A stretch of DNA of 64,000 bases from DASSJM01 sp036280655 (lineage in GTDB: Bacteria > Actinomycetota > UBA4738 > HRBIN12): positions 13,447-77,446 of the forward strand of contig DASUQI010000012.1 in NCBI GenBank assembly GCA_036280655.1, read 5' to 3'. A program made the translations under genes and the position numbers. This document shows positions 18,401-26,146 of this stretch, in pieces (the stretch's first letter is position 1; each line of letters begins with the position of its first letter). Under the pieces are notes generated by a model that was not told the DNA's origin, did not search any database, and saw only the letters and a list, made by a program, of their open reading frames with translations.

Positions 18401-18603
18401 AGATCTCGGAGGCGGTCGCGATCGTCGAACAGACCGACTTCCTGTTCGACCGCGGCACGGTCTTCTCCGATCAGGCCGAGGTGCTCCGGGTGCTCGGGCG
18501 GGCCGACGAGTCGCGCGCGGCGCTCGAGCGCGCGCTCGGCGAGTTCGAGCGCAAGGGCGACCTGGTCTCGTCGGCGCGGGTGCGTTCGGAGCTCGACGCG
18601 TGA
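15442..18603 (+). CDS. zinc-ribbon / class III adenylate cyclase / AAA ATPase / TPR signalling protein
   Basis: This is a 1053-aa multidomain protein. A zinc ribbon (Cys4, Cys7, Cys18, Cys21) is followed by a class III cyclase domain at about residues 35-205. The metal Asp lies in IVFCDVTGST, the adenine-selecting Lys and second metal Asp in EKFIGDAVMAVFG, and the Asp, Asn and Arg in GDAVNTAARLE. All catalytic positions are present, so it is probably an active adenylate cyclase. The ATPase module has Walker A GAAGEGKSR (about residue 260) and Walker B LVTVWEDIHWAEP. The C-terminal 450 residues are TPR-like helices. The GTG start sits at the first base of the zinc ribbon. It converges, with one base between stops, on two cyclic-nucleotide-binding transporters. 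Confidence 0.92.
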   Translation: MAACPNCGTENAEGANFCSVCGTRLSAADAAETRKTVTIVFCDVTGSTELGERLDPESMRKVMGRYFDAMRAALERHGGSVEKFIGDAVMAVFGIPQLHEDDALRAVRAATDMRDALDELNTELERDHGIRLACRIGVNTGEVLVGPGDADVGRVTGDAVNTAARLETAAEPGDVLIGEATMALVRDAVGAEPVEPMSLKGKAGLVRAYRLTGVLPGTAQPPRGLRSAMVGRDRELDDLRRAFSRAAEDRTCVLFTVLGAAGEGKSRLVEEFLGSAGSAGVVTGRCLPYGEGITYWPVAEAIRSALGVRSFDEPEATGRRLDEVVAGNEHADAIARRIAEILGTGGGMGSAEEMPWAIRRFLEILAAERPLVTVWEDIHWAEPAFLDVVNHIADWSRDAPILMLCTARPEFLDTRSDWGGGKLNATTLLLQPLDAKASTELIGNLLGGSGLPLEASERITDAAGGNPLFVEQMLSMMIDDGQLIRQGGGWAPVGDLSSVSVPPSVAALLAARLERLSDDERLAIGCASVVGREFYAGAVHDLLPEGPRAETNELIHSLVRKELVRPDRSTVPGEEAYRFRHILIRDAAYQAIPKERRADLHEVFAAWIDRVGGERADEADEIVGYHLEQAYRYREALGPLDERTRELGDRAAGRLADAGRRALARHDITAVCNLLWRAQALLDPADPTRVAFLPDLGIALWNAGRIDEANAIVDDARRQAEQLGDSGLIAHATVARWWVVSDGVERQLDVIRSDTERVIERFSASGDDRGLARAWHLVADVEWDLGHAGEQLAAIDRALEHAGRVGATFETAELLLSATSAIVRGPMPVTTAIERVEEILREHRGNRSIESYMFHALGHMQARLGDFDTARASSDRYRTFLLDTGQLIGYLRSAELRFDVEMLAGDPEAARAVAEETYAQLLEKGDRWPYLAAFLSQAHLRLGRFDEAVGFAEVAVSSMIAVERGLGLGVLARVHAGEGDAARAEREISEAVAIVEQTDFLFDRGTVFSDQAEVLRVLGRADESRAALERALGEFERKGDLVSSARVRSELDA

Positions 18604-18604
18604 C

Positions 18605-20866
18605 TCAGTCGAGCAGCGCATCGAACGAGCGCATCGTGTCGCCGAGCCGGTTCGCGACCGTCCAGGCGAGCCACCGATGGAGCGCGGCCGCGAGCTCGGG
18701 ATCCTCGGCCTCGATGCGTTCGATCGACGACCGGCTGAGCCGCAGGACCACGCTCGGCGTCGCGGTCACGACGTCCGCCGTCCGCGCCGCGCCGGTGTAG
18801 AGGGCGATCTCGCCCACCACCACGCCGGGATGCATCGTCCGCAGCCGCACGCGGGTGCCGTCCGCCGTCTCGGTCTCTGCCTCCAGCAGGCCAGACTCGA
18901 GCACGAACACGTCGCCGGGCGGCTCGTCCTGGCGGAGCAGCACGGCACCGGCCTCGAGCTCGACGCGCTCGAGGTGCGGCGAGAGCCCCTCCGGCATCCG
19001 CGCGCGGCCGTCGCCGTCCGGGCGCGCTCCCCTTTCCGGCCCCGGCAACGCCAGGGGCGTGGCACCCACGAGCAGGCCGTCCTCGCACCGTTGCAGGGCC
19101 CGGTCGAGATCGGGCTCGAACCAGACCCGGCCGTCGATCCCCTCGACCCCGCCGCGAGCGAGTTGTTCGCGCACCGTGTCGGATGCGCCCGCGAACACGA
19201 GCTCGAACCCGTGAGCCTCGCCGAGATGCATCGTCTTGACGAAGCACGCGGCCGCGGAGGAGTCCACGCCGGTCGCGCGGCCGAGGTCGATCACCAGGAA
19301 CCGCAGCAGTCCCCGCTCGAGCCGCTTCCTGATCCGCTCGAGGAGCCCGTTGGCCGTCCCGAAGAACATGAACCCGTTCACGCGCAGGATCTGGACGAGC
19401 TCGGCCGTCTCGCGGAGCGCGGCGCGCTCGGCGGCCGGCCGGTCGACGTTGGAGTGGAACGTCTCGCCCAGCGTGACCTCGCGGACGAGCTCACCCCGGC
19501 CGTAGCTCACCGCGAACAGCACGACCGCGAGCACCAGGCCGAGCACGACCCCTTCCAGGAACGTCGTGGCGATGATCGTCGCCAGGATCACGAGCACGAC
19601 CCCGTACTCGAGCGGCGGGAGCTTCTTCCGCATGTCCCAGACCCACTCAACGAGGAACGCGAGGCCGAGGAACACGAGGACGCCGCCCACGATGATGCGC
19701 GGGATGAGCTCGATCACCGACGCCCCGAAGACCACGCCGGCGAGCGGGACGAGCGCCGCGATGAGCCCGGCGAACCGGGCGTCCACGCTCATCCGATCCG
19801 CGAGCGCTGAGAGACTGAGCGCGTGGTACGCCGGGGGTCCGCCGATCCCGCCGCTGATCAGGTTCACGAAGCCCGCGTCGCGCAACTCCTGGTTGGTGTC
19901 GAGGTCCCGACGCAGCACGAGCTCCGACCCGCTGATGTTGAACAGGATCGCGAGCGACGCCACCAACACGGCCGGCAGGATCTCCGCCCACGCCCCGAGC
20001 ACCGTGGACCAGTCGGCGCCGGAGAGCGATCGGAGCGTCCACGGCTGCCACAGGCGGACTGCGTCGAACGGGCCGAGCAGCCACCGGCCCTCCCGGGCTT
20101 CCTCGAGCGACGAGCCCGTGAGGACCATGCCGAGCGCGAACATCACGACCCCGATGCCGAGCACGATCGGGATCACGAGCGGCCGTTTGATCGCGCGGAC
20201 GGCGAGCAGCATCACCGCGCCGAACAGCAAGGCCGGAACCCACCTGACCAGCTGGTGTTCTCGCACGAGCTGTTCGATCGTGCTGAACAGCTTGGGTTCT
20301 TTCAAGAGCTGTTTGATCGTGGGGATCGAGATGCCCGAGGCGACGAAGATCCCGCCCTTGAACAGGAGCCATCCGGTGCCGGCGAGGAACCCGCCCACGA
20401 CCGGGTACGGGACGAACCGGACGAGGTTGCCGAGCTTGAACGTGCCGAGCAGCAGGAAGACGACTCCGCACAGGAGCGTCACGACCAGGGTCGCCGCGAC
20501 CACGGTGAGGAAGATGTCGGGCGCCTCGTAGTCGAGGGCGCCGGACGCCCGAGCCTGGCGCTCGAGGGTCACGGCCTTCGTCGCGGCCGCACCCGCGGCG
20601 CCCGCGAGCACGGCCACCGCCGCGTCCTGCACGCTGCCGACGACACCCCGGCGACCGGCCCGGATCGCCAGGATCGCGAGGGTGACCGTGGCGGCGGCCA
20701 GGTACAGGCCGATGCCGTCGGCGAGGCGAGAGAACAGGTAGCCGCCGAACACGAACGCGGCGAACGCGACCGCGAGGACGGTCTCGACCGTGCCGATGAT
20801 CACGCCCGCGGCGGCCGTCGCCAGCGGGCCCGCTCGTCGTCGCTCGGTCGGCGTCGTCGTCGCCAT
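18605..20866 (-). CDS. SulP-type membrane transporter with STAS and cyclic-nucleotide-binding domains (copy A)
   Basis: This 753-aa protein has a SulP/SLC26-like membrane domain (about residues 15-450; VRFVPYPVVGGFLAGTGWLLFKGG and AYHALSLSALADRM are conserved blocks), a STAS domain (FLVIDLGRATGVDSSAAACF with the usual Asp/Ser switch) and a C-terminal cyclic-nucleotide-binding domain (VVVGEIALYTGAARTADVV with the phosphate-binding Glu and Arg). Gene copies A and B overlap by one base (TGATG), so A is translated after B. The transported anion is unknown. The cNMP domain suggests gating or regulation by cAMP. Confidence 0.88.
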   Translation of the reverse strand: MATTTPTERRRAGPLATAAAGVIIGTVETVLAVAFAAFVFGGYLFSRLADGIGLYLAAATVTLAILAIRAGRRGVVGSVQDAAVAVLAGAAGAAATKAVTLERQARASGALDYEAPDIFLTVVAATLVVTLLCGVVFLLLGTFKLGNLVRFVPYPVVGGFLAGTGWLLFKGGIFVASGISIPTIKQLLKEPKLFSTIEQLVREHQLVRWVPALLFGAVMLLAVRAIKRPLVIPIVLGIGVVMFALGMVLTGSSLEEAREGRWLLGPFDAVRLWQPWTLRSLSGADWSTVLGAWAEILPAVLVASLAILFNISGSELVLRRDLDTNQELRDAGFVNLISGGIGGPPAYHALSLSALADRMSVDARFAGLIAALVPLAGVVFGASVIELIPRIIVGGVLVFLGLAFLVEWVWDMRKKLPPLEYGVVLVILATIIATTFLEGVVLGLVLAVVLFAVSYGRGELVREVTLGETFHSNVDRPAAERAALRETAELVQILRVNGFMFFGTANGLLERIRKRLERGLLRFLVIDLGRATGVDSSAAACFVKTMHLGEAHGFELVFAGASDTVREQLARGGVEGIDGRVWFEPDLDRALQRCEDGLLVGATPLALPGPERGARPDGDGRARMPEGLSPHLERVELEAGAVLLRQDEPPGDVFVLESGLLEAETETADGTRVRLRTMHPGVVVGEIALYTGAARTADVVTATPSVVLRLSRSSIERIEAEDPELAAALHRWLAWTVANRLGDTMRSFDALLD

Positions 20867-23070
20867 CAGCTCATCAGGGCGTCGAACTCGCGCATCGTGT
20901 CGGTCAACCGCTCCGAGATGACGCTCGCGAGCCACCGGTGCAGGGCGGCGGCGAGCGCCGGATCCTCGGCTTCGATCCGGGCGATCTCCGCCCCGCTCAG
21001 ACGCCGGACCACGCTCCGGGTCTCGGTGACGACGTCGGCGGTGCGCGGCACCCCCGTGTACAGGGCGACCTCTCCGACGACGACCCCCGGCCGGAGCGCG
21101 CCGAGTCGCAGCCGGGTGCCGTCGGCCGTCTGGGTCTCGACCCGCAGCCGCCCGGACTCGAGGACGAACAGGTCGCCCGGCGCATCGTCCTGCCGGATCA
21201 GGACGCTGCCCTCCTCGAGCTCGACCCGCTCGAGGTAGGGAGCCAGGCCCGGCGGCATCGCGACATGGCCGTCCGGCTCGTCCGGGGCGCCGACCGGTGC
21301 GGCCGTGTCCGCGGCCTCCCCGAGCAGCACGTCCTCGCATCGCTGCAGGCCGCGATCCAGATCGGGCTCGAGACTCACGAGCCCGGGGGTCTCCTCCACC
21401 CCGCCTCGCGCGAGCTGGCGCCGCACCTGCTCGCGGGCCCCGGTGAACACGAGCTCGAAGCCGTGCGTCTCGGCGAGATGGGTCACCTTGACGAAGGCCA
21501 CGACCGCCGAGGAGTCCACACCGGTGACGCGCCGGAGGTCGATCACGAGGAACCGCATCCCGCCCTCGTCGACGCGCTTGCGGATCCGTTCGAGCAGGCC
21601 GTTGGCCGAACCGAAGAACACGAAGCCGTTCACGCGGAGGATCTGCACGCGATCGCCCATCGTCCGGAGCGCCGCCCGCTGCGCGGGCGGCCGGTCCACG
21701 TTCGAGCGGTACGAGTCCCCGAACGGCACCTCGCGGACGAGCTCGACCCGGCCGTAGCTGACCGCGAACAGCACGACCGCGAGCACGAGCCCGACCACGA
21801 TGCCCGGCAGGAACCCCCTCGCGACGATCGTGAGCAGGATCAGGAGCATGATCCCGTACTCGACCCGCTGGAGCGATCGCCGGCGGTCCCAGACCCACTC
21901 CAGGATGAAGGAAAGCCCGACGAAGACGAGCACGCCGCCGACGATCATCCGCGGGATCAGCTCGATCACCGAGACGCCGACGACGACGCCCGCCAGCGGC
22001 ACCGCCGCTGCGATCAGGCCGGCGATCCTCGCGTTCGCGTGCATCCGATCTGCGAGGGCGGTGAGGCTGAGCGCGTGGTACCCGGGAGATCCGCCGACCG
22101 CGCCCACGAGGAGGTTCGCGAGGCCCGCGTCGCGGAGCTCCTCGTTCGTGTCCAGGTCGCGGCGCAACAGGAGCTCGCTGCCCGAGACGTTGAACAGGAT
22201 CGCGAGTACGGCGACGAGCACGGCGACGAGGATCGAGGCCCACTGCCCGGCCACCGCCGACCAGTCCGCGCCGGTGAACGCTCGGAGCACCCAGGGCTCC
22301 CATGAAGTCGGGTCGTCGAACGGCCCGTAGAGCAACCACCCGCCGCCTCGCGCGAGGTCGAGCGTCGACCCGCTGACGACCACGCCGACCCCGAACGCCA
22401 CGAGCCCGACCAGCAGCATCACCGGGATCACGAGCGGCCGCTTCACGATCCGCACCGCGAGGAGCATCAACACGCCGAACCCGAGGGCGGGCAGCCATCG
22501 CTGCGCCGCGAACCACTCCGTGAGGTCGCCGACCGTGTCGAGCGCGGGCGCCACGCCACCCGCAACGAGGATCCCTCCCTTGAGCAGCAGCCATCCCACC
22601 CCGGCGAGGAACCCGCCGACCACCGGGTACGGCACGAACCGGATCAGGTTGGCGCGCTTCGCCCGCCCGAGCACCAGGAACGCGACGGCGACGAGGATCG
22701 TGACGACCAGCGTGGCAGCGACGACGCTGAGGAACCCCCGCTCCGGGCCTCCGAAGGCGGTCAGCGAGGTCCCCGCCGCCACGATCGTCAACACGGCGGC
22801 GATCGGTTCCTGCAAGCCGCCGACGACCCCACGCGAACCCGCCCGCCACGCGAAGACCGCGAGGACGAGCGCGGCGGCCCCGAGGTAGAGCATCACGCCA
22901 TCGGGCAGGGAGTCCACGATGCGGCCGGAGAACACGATCACGGCCAGTCCTGCCGCGATGACGGTCTCGATCGCGCCGATCAGTAGCCCGGCGACGACCG
23001 ACGACACGAGGCGCCCCGAACGGCGCTCCTCCGACACGGTCCCCCCTCCGCGGTCCCGACCCACGGCCAT
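20866..23070 (-). CDS. SulP-type membrane transporter with STAS and cyclic-nucleotide-binding domains (copy B)
   Basis: This 734-aa paralogue of the downstream gene shares the same domain order and near-identical blocks (IRFVPYPVVGGFLAGVGWLL, ELLLRRDLDTNEELRDAG, FLVIDLRRVTGVDSSAVVAF). The cNMP pocket reads VVVGEVALYTGVPRTADVV, with the canonical Gly-Glu and Pro-Arg positions. The start is taken at ATG 23070; TVSEERRSGRL eleven residues in could be an alternative GTG start. It leads a two-gene operon produced by tandem duplication, convergent to the cyclase gene. Confidence 0.88.
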   Translation of the reverse strand: MAVGRDRGGGTVSEERRSGRLVSSVVAGLLIGAIETVIAAGLAVIVFSGRIVDSLPDGVMLYLGAAALVLAVFAWRAGSRGVVGGLQEPIAAVLTIVAAGTSLTAFGGPERGFLSVVAATLVVTILVAVAFLVLGRAKRANLIRFVPYPVVGGFLAGVGWLLLKGGILVAGGVAPALDTVGDLTEWFAAQRWLPALGFGVLMLLAVRIVKRPLVIPVMLLVGLVAFGVGVVVSGSTLDLARGGGWLLYGPFDDPTSWEPWVLRAFTGADWSAVAGQWASILVAVLVAVLAILFNVSGSELLLRRDLDTNEELRDAGLANLLVGAVGGSPGYHALSLTALADRMHANARIAGLIAAAVPLAGVVVGVSVIELIPRMIVGGVLVFVGLSFILEWVWDRRRSLQRVEYGIMLLILLTIVARGFLPGIVVGLVLAVVLFAVSYGRVELVREVPFGDSYRSNVDRPPAQRAALRTMGDRVQILRVNGFVFFGSANGLLERIRKRVDEGGMRFLVIDLRRVTGVDSSAVVAFVKVTHLAETHGFELVFTGAREQVRRQLARGGVEETPGLVSLEPDLDRGLQRCEDVLLGEAADTAAPVGAPDEPDGHVAMPPGLAPYLERVELEEGSVLIRQDDAPGDLFVLESGRLRVETQTADGTRLRLGALRPGVVVGEVALYTGVPRTADVVTETRSVVRRLSGAEIARIEAEDPALAAALHRWLASVISERLTDTMREFDALMS

Positions 23071-23154
23071 CGGACCTCTCCTCGAGGCCCGTGCGAAAGA
23101 TAGTCGTTTGCGGCAGGACGGGCTTCGTCGTGCATCACACCGGGTGTGTGACCC

Positions 23155-23180
23155 GGGGCCGGATCCGGGATGCCGGCCCC
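23155..23180 (-). terminator. hairpin downstream of the amidohydrolase gene
   Basis: An 8-bp perfect stem (GGGGCCGG / CCGGCCCC) lies one base beyond the stop of the leftward amidohydrolase and before the SulP operon. There is no T-tract, so termination is inferred from position and stem strength. Confidence 0.5.
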
Positions 23181-23181
23181 G

Positions 23182-24810
23182 TCAGGCGGGAGGCGGCGCG
23201 CCCGGTCCGCGGACGAAGCGTCCGGGTGTTGCGCCGGTGTGCTCCCCCTTGGCGATGACCGGCGTGCCGTTCACGAGGACGTGCGCGACCCCGGTCGCGT
23301 AGCGGTGCGGATCCTCCGGTGTGGCGTGGTCGCGGATCTCGCCCGGGTCGAACACGACCAGGTCGGCGAAGAAGCCGTCTCGGAGCCTCCCCCGCCCCTC
23401 GAGCCGGAGGTTCTCGGCGGGCAGGCTCGTCAGCTTCCTGATCGCCTCCTCGAGCGGCAGGATCCCCTCCTCGCGCACGTACCGGCCGAGGACCCGCGCG
23501 AACGCACCGTAGGCACGCGGATGCGGGTTCGCCTTCAGGAAGATCCCCTCCGGCGCCTGCGACTCCTCGTCGGAGCAGAAGCTCACCCACGGGAGCGCGA
23601 GGACCGTGCGCACGTCGTCCTCGGACATCTCGAAGAAGAGCGCGTTGACGTTGTTGTCGTCCTCGATCAGGAGGTCCATCACCGCCTCCTCCGGCGTCGT
23701 CCCGCGGATCGACGCCACCTCCGCGAGCGTCTTGCCGGTCAGGTCGCGGAGCGCGTCCCCACGGAACCCGGCGACCACGATGCGTTCGGGCCCGCCCTCC
23801 CGGAACGGGTTCTCCCACCCGTCCACGACCGATCCCAGATCCTCCACGACCCGCGCCCGGACGTCGGGGTCCCGCAGCCGTTCGACGAGCGCGTCGAACC
23901 CGCCCTCATGCGCCCACGGCGGGATGCACGAGTCGAGCCCCGTGCCCGAGTAGTGGTACGGGTACACGTCGGCCGTGACGGGCAGGCCCTCGGCGCGCGC
24001 GGCCTCGACGATCTCGATCGCCCGGCCGAGCTTCGGCCAGTTCGGCCGTCCGGTCGCCTTGAGGTGGTAGATCTCGGCACGCGCGCCGGAGCGCCCGGCG
24101 ATCTCGATCAGCTCCGCGATCGAGCCGAGCAGCGCCGCGCCCTCGCCGCGGATGTGCGAGGCGTACGACCCGCCGAACTCGGCCGCCGCCGAGGCGAGCG
24201 CGACGAGCTCCTCGGTGGTCGAGGAGGTGGCCGGCGGGTAGATGAGCGCGGACGCCACGCCGAGCGCCCCCTCGGCCATCGCCTCGCGGACGAGCCCGCA
24301 CATCCGGTCGAGCTCGTCCTCCGTCGGCGGCCGGGCCTCGTACCCGAGCTCGTGGATCCGGACGGTGGACGCGCCTACGAACGACGCCACGTTCGCCGAG
24401 ATGCCCCGCCGCTCGAGCCACCCGAGGAACTCCCCCAGGGTCCTCCACTCGATCTCGTACTCGACGAGCGGATTGGCGAGGCCCCGCCGCTCGAGCTCGT
24501 CCTTCATCTCCGCGGTGAGCGGCCCCATCGACAGGCCCTCGCCGAGCACCTCGAGCGTGACTCCCTGTCGGAGGTCGCTCTGCGACCGGCCGTCCTCGAT
24601 GAGGGACTCGGGCGACCAGCTCATCATGTTGATGAACCCGGGGGCGACCGCCAGGCCCTCGGCGTCGACGACGAGCTTGGGATCCACGGCGCCGAGGTCG
24701 CCGACGCCCACGATCCGGTCGCCCCGGATCGCGACGTCGCCGGTCCGCGCCGGCTCGCCGCTACCGTCGAGGATCGTTCCGCCTCGGACGAGGATGTCGA
24801 CGTCGCTCAT
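23182..24810 (-). CDS. D-aminoacylase-like amidohydrolase with altered metal site
   Basis: This 542-aa member of the N-acyl-D-amino-acid deacylase family has an N-terminal beta-sandwich strand (VDILVRGGTILDGSGEPARTGDVAIRGDRIVGVGDL), a TIM barrel and a C-terminal RFVRGPGA tail. The barrel ligands His219 (SYASHIRGEG) and His249 (EIYHLKATG) are present. The usual HxH after strand 1 is replaced by FINMMSWSP (residues 60-67), and the loop that carries the zinc-bridging Cys in characterised D-aminoacylases reads LGEGLSMGP (89-97). It may use one metal differently or have another activity. The start ATG 24810 is 10 nt from the upstream serine hydrolase, suggesting an operon. Confidence 0.88.
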   Translation of the reverse strand: MSDVDILVRGGTILDGSGEPARTGDVAIRGDRIVGVGDLGAVDPKLVVDAEGLAVAPGFINMMSWSPESLIEDGRSQSDLRQGVTLEVLGEGLSMGPLTAEMKDELERRGLANPLVEYEIEWRTLGEFLGWLERRGISANVASFVGASTVRIHELGYEARPPTEDELDRMCGLVREAMAEGALGVASALIYPPATSSTTEELVALASAAAEFGGSYASHIRGEGAALLGSIAELIEIAGRSGARAEIYHLKATGRPNWPKLGRAIEIVEAARAEGLPVTADVYPYHYSGTGLDSCIPPWAHEGGFDALVERLRDPDVRARVVEDLGSVVDGWENPFREGGPERIVVAGFRGDALRDLTGKTLAEVASIRGTTPEEAVMDLLIEDDNNVNALFFEMSEDDVRTVLALPWVSFCSDEESQAPEGIFLKANPHPRAYGAFARVLGRYVREEGILPLEEAIRKLTSLPAENLRLEGRGRLRDGFFADLVVFDPGEIRDHATPEDPHRYATGVAHVLVNGTPVIAKGEHTGATPGRFVRGPGAPPPA

Positions 24811-24820
24811 CCGTCTCGGC

Positions 24821-26089
24821 TCAGGAGAACTCCCGGAACAGCCGGCGCTCGATCTCGCTGAACGCGCCCCAGCGCCGCCCGCCCAGGTACGCGTTCGTGA
24901 GCGAGACGACGCCCACGCGGCGGTCCGGCCGGAAGAACATCCGAGTGCTCTCGCCGTAGTCCCCGCCCGTGTGGCCCATCATGAAGAAGCCCCACGTCGG
25001 CTCGCCGTACCAGATCAGCCCCTGACGCCAGTCGGTGACGTCGCCGATCTGATGACGCCGGATCTCTCGCACCGTCGCATCGTCGAGCACACGGACGCCC
25101 TCGAACGCGCCGAAGTTGATGAACGCGCCGAGCCACCGCGCGAGGTGGATCGCGCTCGATCGCAGCGCCCCGTCGGGATAGTCCGGATAGCCGTAGTGGA
25201 AGATCGGTTCGAACTCGCCCTGCCGCGTCGCGTACGGCATCGCGAGGTTCGTCGTGCCGACGTCGGCGAGTCGGAACCCGCTGTCGGTCATCCCGAGCGT
25301 GAGCAGGATGCGCTCCTTGCAGAGCTCGTTGAAGTCGATGCCGCTCGCGGACTCGGCCACGAACCCCGCCAGCGCGGTCGCGAGGTTCGAGTACGCGTAG
25401 CGGTCGCCGGGTGCCCAGTCGAAGAAGTTCTTGCGTCGCCGGTACCGCTCCTCACCCGGGACGAAGTACGAACGACAGAAGTCGCCGAGCGAGATCGGCG
25501 AGTCCCCTTCGAAATACAAGGTGGGTTCGGACCAGGGGGTGCCCCACACGTCCCAGCGATCGCGGATCCCCGACGTGTGCGTCAGGAGATGCCGCATGGT
25601 GACGGGCGCGTCGGGCGCGAACGGGATGTGGACCTCGAACGGCAGGTAGGTGTTGACGTCGGCGTCGAGGTCGAGCGCGCCGTCCTCGACCAGCGCCATG
25701 ATCCCCGCGCACGTGACGGTCTTCGAGACGGACGCGAGCTGGTAGACGGTCTCGCTCGTCGCCCGGATGCCTGCCTCGCGGTCGGCCCAGCCGACCCCGG
25801 CGGACCAGACGACCTCGTCCTCCCGCACGACCGCGACGCAGATGCCCGGCGTGTTCGCCTCGACCCGCTTCCGGCGCAGGTAGCGCTTCAGCTCGTCGGT
25901 CCGCGCGGAGGCGGCCTTGACGATCGAGAACGGCGCGATCGCGCCGACCCCGGCGATGGTGGCGGCGCGCGTGACGAACTCGCGGCGGGTGAGCGGCGGC
26001 GCCTGATGGGCCTCGGGCTCGGAACGTGGGCCGGTCGCGATCTCGTCCGGCGGCTCGCCGCGACCGAACCGATCGGGTTCGCGGGTCAT
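24821..26089 (-). CDS. class C beta-lactamase-type serine hydrolase with Tat signal
   Basis: This 422-aa exported protein has a twin-arginine signal (TRREFVTRAATIAGVGAIAPF, about residues 34-54). The penicillin-binding fold follows, with SVSK as the catalytic SxxK, YSN as the second motif in DRYAYSNLATAL, and GHTGG in the KTG position. Related proteins are D-aminopeptidases, esterases or peptidoglycan peptidases. Pairing with the adjacent D-aminoacylase-like gene makes D-amino-acid or peptide hydrolysis a reasonable guess, but no substrate can be proved. Confidence 0.92.
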   Translation of the reverse strand: MTREPDRFGRGEPPDEIATGPRSEPEAHQAPPLTRREFVTRAATIAGVGAIAPFSIVKAASARTDELKRYLRRKRVEANTPGICVAVVREDEVVWSAGVGWADREAGIRATSETVYQLASVSKTVTCAGIMALVEDGALDLDADVNTYLPFEVHIPFAPDAPVTMRHLLTHTSGIRDRWDVWGTPWSEPTLYFEGDSPISLGDFCRSYFVPGEERYRRRKNFFDWAPGDRYAYSNLATALAGFVAESASGIDFNELCKERILLTLGMTDSGFRLADVGTTNLAMPYATRQGEFEPIFHYGYPDYPDGALRSSAIHLARWLGAFINFGAFEGVRVLDDATVREIRRHQIGDVTDWRQGLIWYGEPTWGFFMMGHTGGDYGESTRMFFRPDRRVGVVSLTNAYLGGRRWGAFSEIERRLFREFS

Positions 26090-26146
26090 GGTCGATCCGA
26101 TCCTCGTCCGATCGCTCCGGGCCGGTCAATCCTCGGCCCCGACCGG

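Noticed and set aside
15328..18621. Open frame of over 1000 codons on the minus strand opposite the cyclase gene
   Set aside because: The plus-strand gene has intact cyclase and ATPase motifs; the antisense frame is compositional, as expected in GC-rich DNA.
18605..22849. A single 1414-codon minus-strand frame spanning both SulP genes
   Set aside because: Only the part up to 20866 encodes a SulP protein; the rest is out of frame with copy B, which has its own start and stop.
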